The notes under the pieces were generated by a model. The model had not been told where the DNA came from. It ran no database searches and saw only the letters and a program-made list of their open reading frames with translations. This document shows, in pieces, positions 36,671 through 44,171 of a DNA stretch of 64,000 nucleotides. The position numbers were made by a program, and so were the translations under genes. The stretch's first letter is position 1. Each line of letters begins with the position of its first letter. This DNA is from Micromonospora sp. NBC_01699. GTDB taxonomy: Bacteria > Actinomycetota > Actinomycetes > Mycobacteriales > Micromonosporaceae. The stretch lies in NCBI RefSeq assembly GCF_036250065.1, contig NZ_CP109199.1:3038001-3102000 (forward strand), given 5' to 3'.

Positions 36671-37834
36671 CTACGACGCCACCGATCGGCTCTCCGTTCG
36701 CCGACGCTGACCGGAGGCGGCGCGGTGTGTCGCCGGTCGACGAACCGTCGGGTCGCGGGGGAACAGGGTGGCCGGGCGGCGGGCGGCTAGGTCCTCGATC
36801 CAACCGAGCAGCACGACCGCCAGCGCGGTGAGGGCGAGTACGCCGGCCAACCGGACCGCGGCCTGCCAGCCCGGCTCGACCCGCCCGGTGGAGACCAGCA
36901 CGGTGGCGACGAGCATCCCGACGGGCACGTGCCACAGGTAGATGGTGACGGCGCGGGCGTTGACGGCCTGGAGCATCCGGTCGAGCGGACGGATCCGGGC
37001 GAGCCAGTCGAGCCGGGGCCGGAACCGGAGGACGGTGGCGACGACGGCCATCGTCCAGAGCACGTTGCCGCTCGGAATGCGGTCCAGGTCGAACTCGCCG
37101 TCGCGCCAGGCGGCGACGACCACCCAGGCGATGCCGGAGGTCGCGAGCGCGGCGACGCCGCAGGCGTACCGGCGGGCCGCGATCCGGTGCAGCAGCCCGT
37201 CGTGGTGGGCGAATCCGAGCAACCAGCAGGGTAGGTAGCCGGCGATGAAGTAGCCGGGAACGTTCTCCCCGAAGACCTGGAAGCCGACCGACAGGCAGCA
37301 GGCGGCGGCGAGGCTGGCGTACGGCCACCGTCGGAACAGGGCCAGCAGTGCCGGCGAGAGCAGCATCAGCCAGAGGTAGGTGACGACGTACCAGAGCGTG
37401 ATGTTGAACGCCCAGGACCACGCCGGGCCGCCTACCGGCGGGACCTGCACGGGGAACGCCCACAGGGTCAGGGCGGCCCAGCCGAGTGGGCCGGAGGGTA
37501 CGGCGCGCCAGCCGTTCGACAGCAGCAGGACGACGGTGATCGTGCCGAAGGCCCACAGCGGGGGCAGCAGCCGGCGCAGTCGCCGCCCGACGGCGGTCGA
37601 GCCGGATCGGTCGAGCGAACTGGCCATGAGGGACCCGGCGAGGCCGAACATGAGGCCCATCGCGGGGAAGGAGACGGACACCCAGATCCAGCCGAGGGCG
37701 TGGTAGACGACGACGCGTACCAGTGCGATCGCCCGCCAGAGGTCCAGGTAGCGGCTGCGTCGGTAGCCGGGTGGATCACGGGCGATCGCCGCCGTGGGCG
37801 TGTCCCTCTCGACAATTCGGGCATTTCGTGACAT
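36671..37834 (-). CDS. Acyltransferase family (Acyl_transf_3-like) membrane protein
   Basis: A 387-residue integral membrane acyltransferase. The start of the fold, R-Y-L-D-L-W-R-A-I-A-L-V-R-V-V-V-Y-H, has the Arg and His expected in the first span of the AT3 family, although the spacing differs from classical OafA. About ten hydrophobic segments follow, and L-W-H-V-P-V-G near residue 295 marks a late span. The C-terminus (about 350-387) is basic and cytoplasmic. Such proteins transfer acyl groups to sugars, lipids or antibiotics at the membrane; the target is unknown. No ribosome-binding site precedes the ATG at 37834, and an AT-rich stretch lies directly upstream, so the mRNA may be leaderless or nearly so. 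Confidence 0.8.
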   Translation of the reverse strand: MSRNARIVERDTPTAAIARDPPGYRRSRYLDLWRAIALVRVVVYHALGWIWVSVSFPAMGLMFGLAGSLMASSLDRSGSTAVGRRLRRLLPPLWAFGTITVVLLLSNGWRAVPSGPLGWAALTLWAFPVQVPPVGGPAWSWAFNITLWYVVTYLWLMLLSPALLALFRRWPYASLAAACCLSVGFQVFGENVPGYFIAGYLPCWLLGFAHHDGLLHRIAARRYACGVAALATSGIAWVVVAAWRDGEFDLDRIPSGNVLWTMAVVATVLRFRPRLDWLARIRPLDRMLQAVNARAVTIYLWHVPVGMLVATVLVSTGRVEPGWQAAVRLAGVLALTALAVVLLGWIEDLAARRPATLFPRDPTVRRPATHRAASGQRRRTESRSVAS

Positions 37835-37948
37835 AGGATGAGAACTTACTTAGTTTGTGTCCTGCCGGGTCGCACATCGCCAAGAACCGATCAGTGACGC
37901 GGCGATCGGCCGGCGCGACGGCGTGTCCGGGTTGCCTATCATCGAGCC

Positions 37949-39829
37949 GTGCCCGGTGACCCGCCGCCCGCTGTGCAGTCGCCCGGGTCCGGCGCGCCCA
38001 TCGGCCCGACCGAGTCGACCGAGCACGGGCGGGCCGGGCACTTCGTCGTCTGGGGTGACAACCCGCTCGCCCGCCGGCTGGTCGCCGAGCTGATGGACAC
38101 GTACCACGCGCCGGTCACGGTGATCGTCGGATCCATGTCGGCCGGTCAGGCACCGGACATCGCCGGGCTGCGACCCGAGGACGGCGACCCCGCGCTGCGG
38201 CCCGTGGTGGTCGTCGCGCCCCGGCTCAGCCAGGAGGTGCTCCGGCACGTCGGGGTCGACCGGGCCGCCGCGCTGGCGCTGGTCGGGCGGGACGACATCG
38301 ACAACGTCGACGCGGCGATGATGGCCCGCGAGGTCAGCCCGACCGTCCGGATCGTGGTCCGGATCTTCAACCCGGTGCTCGGTGACGGCGTCGCCGCCAT
38401 GCTGGGCGACTGCGACGTACTCTCCGGGTCGGAGATCGCGGCACCGGCGTTCGTCGCCGCCGCGCTCGGCGACGACACCCCACGGTACGTCCGGCTGCCG
38501 GACGAGTTGCTGATGGCGGTGAACCGGGACCGGGTGCCCGACCCGGACGACATCCTCTGCGGCCTCGCGGTCACCGGCGGAACGACCGAACCGGTCACCC
38601 TGCCGGAGCGGGACAGCGCGGCCGACCTCGTACTCGCGCGGGTCTCCGGGCCCCGGCCGCGCCCCGCCCGCCGACGCCGACGTCGGCCGTTGCGGACCAC
38701 CCGGCTGCTGCTCGACCGCAAGCTGCGGCTCGCCCTCGGCTCGGTGGCCGGGCTGCTGCTCGCCGGCACGGCGACCCTCGCGATCCTGCGTGACCTCAGC
38801 TTCTGGCAGGCGGTCTACCTGACCGCCGTCACCGCCCTCGGCGGGGCCGACGCCGACCTCGCGGGCTCGGCGGCCGTACAGGCGGTGCAACTCGTCCTCG
38901 TCCTCGCCGGGGTCGCGCTGATCCCGACCGTCACCGTGCTGCTGGTCGGGCTGGTGGTCAACGTACGGCTGGCGCTCGCCGCCGGCGAACTCACCGAGCC
39001 GATCTCCGGACACGTGGTCGTCGTCGGCCTGGGCAACATCGGCACCAGGGTGATGGAGGAGCTGCACGCGCTCGGGGTGGGCGTGGTCGCGATCGACCGG
39101 GCCGCCGACGCCCGGGGTGTGCAGGTGGCCCGGGACCTCGACATCCCGGTCCTGGTCCGCAACGCCAACAGCGCCGAGACGCTGCGGGCGGCGTCGGTGC
39201 AGACCTGCCGGGCGCTGGTGGTGCTCTGCCGCGACGACGTGACGAACCTGGAGACCGCACTGCTGGCGCGCTCCGTACACCGGACGGAGCAGGACCGGGG
39301 CGGCCCGGCGGCGGATCCCGCACCGCCGCTGCGGGTGGTGCTGCGGCTGTTCGACGAGGAGTTCGCCGGCCGGATCCGGCGATCGTTCGGCATCAACATC
39401 TCGCGCAGCGTCTCCTACCTGGCCGCGCCCGCCTTCGCCGCCGCCCTGCTCGGCCGCGAGGTGATCGACACCGTCTCGGTCGGCCGGCGGGTGCTGCTGG
39501 TCGCGGAGATCCCGGTCGGTGCCGGATCCGAGCTGGAGGGCGAGTTCTGCCCCGAGGTCAGCCGGCCGCACGAGGTACGCCTGATCGCGGTGCGGACCGG
39601 TCGGGTCGGGCAGACCCTCTGGACGCTGCCGGACCGGCGGCCGCTGGTCCGCACCGACCGGCTGCTGGTGGTCGCCACCAGGGCCGGACTGGCCGCACTG
39701 CTCGCCCGGACGGCCGCCTCGCCGAACCCGCCCCCGCTGGTCGAACCGAAACCGCTCCCGCTGCTCGCCGGACCGCCCCGCGGTCGGGACGGCGAGCAGC
39801 TGTCGGCCGACGACTCCCGCTCCGGCTGA
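37949..39829 (+). CDS. RCK/TrkA-N protein with two-span channel-like core
   Basis: A 626-residue protein with the order Rossmann domain / two spans / Rossmann domain. The first RCK-like domain (about 30-230) begins H-F-V-V-W-G-D-N-P-L-A. A basic stretch (R-P-A-R-R-R-R-R-R, about 238-246) precedes span 1 (about 260-280), a re-entrant-like L-T-A-V-T-A-L-G-G-A-D (291-301) and span 2 (about 307-338). The second RCK domain starts H-V-V-V-V-G-L-G-N-I-G (355-365). This matches K+ channels and Castor/Pollux-like proteins, but the selectivity filter T-x-G-Y-G-D is degenerate. It could be a nonselective or altered-selectivity channel, or a regulator. The GTG start lacks a strong ribosome-binding site. 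Confidence 0.78.
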   Translation: MPGDPPPAVQSPGSGAPIGPTESTEHGRAGHFVVWGDNPLARRLVAELMDTYHAPVTVIVGSMSAGQAPDIAGLRPEDGDPALRPVVVVAPRLSQEVLRHVGVDRAAALALVGRDDIDNVDAAMMAREVSPTVRIVVRIFNPVLGDGVAAMLGDCDVLSGSEIAAPAFVAAALGDDTPRYVRLPDELLMAVNRDRVPDPDDILCGLAVTGGTTEPVTLPERDSAADLVLARVSGPRPRPARRRRRRPLRTTRLLLDRKLRLALGSVAGLLLAGTATLAILRDLSFWQAVYLTAVTALGGADADLAGSAAVQAVQLVLVLAGVALIPTVTVLLVGLVVNVRLALAAGELTEPISGHVVVVGLGNIGTRVMEELHALGVGVVAIDRAADARGVQVARDLDIPVLVRNANSAETLRAASVQTCRALVVLCRDDVTNLETALLARSVHRTEQDRGGPAADPAPPLRVVLRLFDEEFAGRIRRSFGINISRSVSYLAAPAFAAALLGREVIDTVSVGRRVLLVAEIPVGAGSELEGEFCPEVSRPHEVRLIAVRTGRVGQTLWTLPDRRPLVRTDRLLVVATRAGLAALLARTAASPNPPPLVEPKPLPLLAGPPRGRDGEQLSADDSRSG

Positions 39830-40000
39830 CCGGCGGCCCCGGAACGCCCCTCCGGCACCTCCGGCGTCGATGCGCGGAGATGACGAAGGTGAATGTCCCA
39901 TCGGTTTAACCCGGAGGTTGCCTGCCGCACGCCCCATGGTCGCCTGACCCGCCGACGATGCGCGCGGAAGCGTCCGGACGACCCGATTGGACATTCGCAG

Positions 40001-42064
40001 ATGGCTCTCACCCGATGGCGCAGGGTCGCTGTCGCCGCGATCGCGGCGGTCACCGTCCTCGCCGGACTGCCCGCCACCGCCGGGCACGCCGACGGCCGGT
40101 CGAAGCCGGTACGACCGGACAGCTTCGACCTACAGGCCCACCGGGGCGGGCTCGGCCTGCGGGTGGAGAACAGCCTCGCGTCGTTCGGCAACGCCCTCCA
40201 ACTCGGCGTGAGCACGCTCGAACTGGACGTGCAGATCACCGAGGACGGCCGGGCCGTGGTCACCCACGACCGGCGGGTGAGCGGTACCAAGTGCGTCGAC
40301 ACCGGGCCGGCGACCAGCGGTGACCCGGAATTCCCGTACGTCGGCAGGTTCGTCAACACGCTGACCCTGGCCCAGGTGCGTACGCTCGACTGCGGCAGCC
40401 GGACGCTGCCCGACAAGCCCGGACAGCTCGCCGTACCGGGCTCCCGGATGCCGCTGCTGAGCGAGGTCTTCGCGCTGGTCAAGCGGTACGGTGCCGACCG
40501 GGTCAAGCTCAACGTCGAGACCAAGGTGGAGGCCGGGGCACCGAGCGAGACCGCGCCCCGGGAACAGTTCGTCCGGGTCACCGTGGCCGAGATCCGGGCC
40601 GCCGGCCTGCTCGGCCAGGTCACCATCCAGAGCTTCGACTGGGGCGCGCTGCGCCTGATGCGCCGGGTCGAGCCGCGGCTGCCGCTGGTAGCGCTGACCA
40701 ACTACGACTTCCTCCAGACCGGTCAACCGGGTGCCTCCCCGTGGCTCGGCGGTCTCGACATCGACGACTTCGGCGGCGACCCGATCCGGGCGATCAAGAC
40801 CTTCGGCGCGACCGCGTTCTCGCCGGTGCACGGCTTCCCGCAGAACGGCAAGGTCGGCGACCCCGGCTACCGGCCGTACGTGACCGCCGAGATGGTCCGG
40901 CACGCGCACCGCAACGGCATCGCGGTGGTGCCGTGGACGGTCGACGACGTGCCGACGATGAGCAAGCTGATCGACGACGGGGTCGACGGGCTCATCACCG
41001 ACTACCCCGACCTGCTGCGCGGGCTGCTGAAGCGGCGCGGCTTCGCCCTGCCCCGGCCGTACGTGGCGCCGTTCGACATCCAGGCGCACCGGGGCGGCCG
41101 GGCGGTCCGACCGGAGAACACCCTGCCCGCGTTCTCGTACGCGCTGGCGAATCCGGCGATCTCCACCCTGGAACTCGACACCGGGGTCACCCGGGACGGG
41201 GAACTCGTGGTGCTGCACGACCGTACCGTCAACGGCTCGCACTGCGTCGACACCGCCCCGGCCCGACCCGGCGACCCGCAGTTCCCGTACGTCGGCAAGC
41301 TCGTCCGGGACCTGACGCTGCGCCAGCTCAAGACCCTCGACTGCGGCACGAGGACGCTGCCGGAACTGCCCCACCAGGTGCCCGCGCCGGGAGCCCGGAT
41401 CCCGACCCTGAACGAGGTCTTCGACCTGGTCCGGTCCAGCGGCCGGACCGACGTGTCGCTGAACATCGAAACGAAGATCAGCCCGCTGGTGGCCGACACC
41501 CTGGCGTACCCGGTCTTCACCACCAAGCTGGTACGCGCGATCGAACGGGCGCGGTTCGTCGACCGGGTCACCATCCAGTCCTTCGACTGGCGGACCATCA
41601 CGCTGGCCCGCTCGCTCAACCGGCAGATCGAGACGGTCGCGCTGGTCTGGCAGTACGGCCCGGCCGAGTGCGCCTCGCTGGCCGACGAGTGCTCGCTGCG
41701 GGCGGACTACGACGATCCCTCGGTGAAGAGTCCGTGGACCGATGGCCTGGACTGGTGGCGCTTCCGTGACCTGGGCAAGCTGGTCCGGGCCAGCGGCGCC
41801 GGCACCGTCTCGGCGAACTGGCAGGTACACGACCCGGACCAGCCGACGGTCGTCTCGCCGGACTGGTACCTGCGCCAGGACCCGAGCTACTTCCACGGGC
41901 CGACGGTGGACGTGTTGCAGCGGCGCGACCGGTTGAAGGTGGTGCCGTACACGGTGGACGATCCGGCGCTGATGCAGCGGGCGATCGACCTGGGGGTGGA
42001 CGGCATCATCACCGACGACCCGGACACGCTGATCACGGTGGCGGTGCGCAACGGTCTGCGCTGA
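40001..42064 (+). CDS. Secreted glycerophosphodiester phosphodiesterase, tandem double domain
   Basis: A 687-residue secreted protein with two complete GDPD domains in tandem (about 43-345 and 356-687). A signal peptide spans residues 1-30. Each domain opens with Q-A-H-R-G-G and a following E-N, and has T-L-E-L-D, a T-H-D-R or L-H-D-R motif (catalytic His), a conserved C-V-D-T and T-L-D-C-G pair of Cys, N-[VI]-E-T-K and T-I-Q-S-F-D-W. The final strands read V-P-[WY]-T-V-D-D and G-[LI]-I-T-D. It hydrolyses glycerophosphodiesters, possibly phospholipid headgroups or teichoic-acid-like polymers outside the cell. The ATG at 40001 begins a good signal peptide; an in-frame ATG at 39893 adds a non-conserved leader. 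Confidence 0.9.
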   Translation: MALTRWRRVAVAAIAAVTVLAGLPATAGHADGRSKPVRPDSFDLQAHRGGLGLRVENSLASFGNALQLGVSTLELDVQITEDGRAVVTHDRRVSGTKCVDTGPATSGDPEFPYVGRFVNTLTLAQVRTLDCGSRTLPDKPGQLAVPGSRMPLLSEVFALVKRYGADRVKLNVETKVEAGAPSETAPREQFVRVTVAEIRAAGLLGQVTIQSFDWGALRLMRRVEPRLPLVALTNYDFLQTGQPGASPWLGGLDIDDFGGDPIRAIKTFGATAFSPVHGFPQNGKVGDPGYRPYVTAEMVRHAHRNGIAVVPWTVDDVPTMSKLIDDGVDGLITDYPDLLRGLLKRRGFALPRPYVAPFDIQAHRGGRAVRPENTLPAFSYALANPAISTLELDTGVTRDGELVVLHDRTVNGSHCVDTAPARPGDPQFPYVGKLVRDLTLRQLKTLDCGTRTLPELPHQVPAPGARIPTLNEVFDLVRSSGRTDVSLNIETKISPLVADTLAYPVFTTKLVRAIERARFVDRVTIQSFDWRTITLARSLNRQIETVALVWQYGPAECASLADECSLRADYDDPSVKSPWTDGLDWWRFRDLGKLVRASGAGTVSANWQVHDPDQPTVVSPDWYLRQDPSYFHGPTVDVLQRRDRLKVVPYTVDDPALMQRAIDLGVDGIITDDPDTLITVAVRNGLR

Positions 42065-42162
42065 CCGTTCGCGGGCGCCGGTCGACCGGTCGGCGCCCGC
42101 GAACGGGTTCCGTCGTGCCGCGTAGAGTGGTTCGACGGTCACCGATCAAAACAGGATGAGGC

Positions 42163-44073
42163 ATGTCGAAAGCCACAACTGGCTCGCAGCGCGTGAACCC
42201 GGCCGGTACGTGGCGGCTGGTCGACGGCCCGCCGCCGCCGCTCAGCGAACGGTTGGGCCGCCTCGTCGGCCTGCGGACACTGCGCCTGCCCGGTTCGCGT
42301 GGCGTGCTCGTTGTCGCCGGGACACCGGAACGGTTGCACGACCTGCTGCACGCCTATCCCGAGGCGCTGACGCCGACCACCCGCGCCCGGATCGTCGTTG
42401 TCTACTGGCGCTCGCCGCGCGCCGGCTGGTCCGGCCGGATCGGCCCGCTGGACCACCTGGTCCGGCACCGGGTCGCCCTGCCCCGGATGGGACGCGGCCC
42501 GGCCACCGTCCGGCTCCGCCTGCGACACCCGGCCCCGCTGCGCGACATCGTGCGCGGGGCGGTGGACGCCCTCGGCCCGACCCGCCCGCTGCCCGCACCG
42601 GTGAGCGCCAACCTGACCGGGTGGGGCGGGCTGCCGGCGTACCTGCCGGCGCAGCTCGGCGCCTCCGTCGTGGCCGGCGCGCTGCCGCTCAGCTCCGACA
42701 TCCGGGCACACGACGTCGTACTGCGCCACCCGACCGTGGCCGAACCGGGCGGACCGGCGCAGGACCAGCCGTACGCGGTGGCGGTGCCGGCCGGTCGGCA
42801 CGGCGTGACCGCTCCCGGCGGCGGGACCGTGCTGCTGGTGGACGCCCGCCGGATCAACCCGAAGGGGCGCCGGGCCGGCGCGTACCGGCCCGACGCACCA
42901 GGCGTCCGGCTCGAACTCGACCCGCGCGGCAACGCCCGACGGGCCCGTGGCGGGGCCGACCGGCATCCGCTGGGCGGCCCCGGACTCGACGCCGCCACCC
43001 TGGCCACCCTGCGCCAGGTCGGCGTGGTGGAGTGTCCGCCGTTGACCGACGAGCGGCCGGTCGAGACGGCGGCGCTGCTGGTCCAGTTGGCGATGACCGG
43101 CGCGGTGCTGCGGATACCGGCACTGCCGCCCCGGGTCGCCGAACTGATCCGGCCCGAGCTGCGGGACCTGCTGACCCGCCCGCTGCCGGCCGGCGACCCG
43201 CTGGCGCTGGAGGCGCGCAGCGTACGTCAGCGCCGGGCCGCGCTGCGCGGCCACGCCGCCGGCTTCGCGCTGCCGCAGGTGACCGCGGACGCCCTGCCGG
43301 AACTGGCGCGCCCGCCGTCGGTCAGCGCGATCCTGGCCACCCGCCGGGCCGAGATGCTGGCCGGGGCGGTGCGGGCGATCGTCGACCAGACCTACCCGGA
43401 GCTGGAACTCGTCCTCTGCCTGCACGGCATCGACCTGCCGGCCGAGGTGGCGGCACTGCTCGCCGAATCCGGTCGGCCGTACGAGATCGTCCGGGTGCCG
43501 GCCGGCACCGGGTTCGGTGCCGCGCTCGGCGAGGCGACCCGGCGGGCCCGGGGCAGCCTGGTGACCAAGTTCGACGACGACGACAGTTACGGCGTCGAGC
43601 ACGTCTGGGACCTGGTGCTGGCCCGGCACTACTCCGGGGCCACCCTGGTCGGCAAGGGTGCCGAGTTCGTCTTCCTGGAAACGCTCGGCACCACCGTACG
43701 GCGTCCGTCCGGCGCACCCGAGTCCGACGGCGAGGTGGTCGCCGGTGGCACCATGCTGCTGGCCAAGGGGGACCTCGAAGCGGTCGGCGGCTGGCGACCG
43801 GTGCCCCGGTCGGTCGACTACGGCGTGCTCGACCGGCTCCGCCGCGACGGCGCGGCGATCTACCGGACCCACCCGTTCGGCTACGTCTACCACCGCCGCG
43901 AGTCCGGCCACACCTGGGATCCGGGGCAGCAGTACTTCCTCGACACCGCGTTCGCCCGCTGGCCGGACATCCCGGCCGAGGCGTTCGCCAACCCGGAGCC
44001 GACCGGCACCGGAACGGCGTCGGATCCACGGTCCTCCGTACCCTCCTCCGATGCCGTCCACAGTGGAGCCTGA
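42163..44073 (+). CDS. Glycosyltransferase family 2-like protein with N-terminal extension
   Basis: A 636-residue protein. The C-terminal part (about 385-615) is a GT-A fold: P-P-S-V-S-A-I-L-A-T-R-R-A opening strand, I-V-D-Q-T-Y-P-E-L-E-L-V-L, the acidic metal/nucleotide site T-K-F-D-D-D-D-S-Y-G, then G-G-T-M-L-L-A-K-G-D-L and a catalytic-region D-Y-G-V-L-D-R-L. The N-terminal 380 residues are not a family I recognise; they contain short hydrophobic strands but no spans. The protein probably adds a sugar to a cell-wall or secondary product. It stands between the GDPD and SWIM genes with about 100 bases on each side, so it may be monocistronic. Confidence 0.8.
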   Translation: MSKATTGSQRVNPAGTWRLVDGPPPPLSERLGRLVGLRTLRLPGSRGVLVVAGTPERLHDLLHAYPEALTPTTRARIVVVYWRSPRAGWSGRIGPLDHLVRHRVALPRMGRGPATVRLRLRHPAPLRDIVRGAVDALGPTRPLPAPVSANLTGWGGLPAYLPAQLGASVVAGALPLSSDIRAHDVVLRHPTVAEPGGPAQDQPYAVAVPAGRHGVTAPGGGTVLLVDARRINPKGRRAGAYRPDAPGVRLELDPRGNARRARGGADRHPLGGPGLDAATLATLRQVGVVECPPLTDERPVETAALLVQLAMTGAVLRIPALPPRVAELIRPELRDLLTRPLPAGDPLALEARSVRQRRAALRGHAAGFALPQVTADALPELARPPSVSAILATRRAEMLAGAVRAIVDQTYPELELVLCLHGIDLPAEVAALLAESGRPYEIVRVPAGTGFGAALGEATRRARGSLVTKFDDDDSYGVEHVWDLVLARHYSGATLVGKGAEFVFLETLGTTVRRPSGAPESDGEVVAGGTMLLAKGDLEAVGGWRPVPRSVDYGVLDRLRRDGAAIYRTHPFGYVYHRRESGHTWDPGQQYFLDTAFARWPDIPAEAFANPEPTGTGTASDPRSSVPSSDAVHSGA

Positions 44074-44171
44074 GCGCCCCGACCAGGGCCGGCGCCACGA
44101 GCTGAACGGCCGGTGAACAGGCCCGCCGGTACGTCCGCGGAAGTGTCGGACCGGCTCTCTAGAGTGCCGCT

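Noticed and set aside
36120-37556. Apparent 478-residue N-terminally extended GNAT protein
   Set aside because: The extension overlaps the acyltransferase gene in another frame and is Arg/Pro-rich without domains. The GTG at 36566 has a ribosome-binding site.
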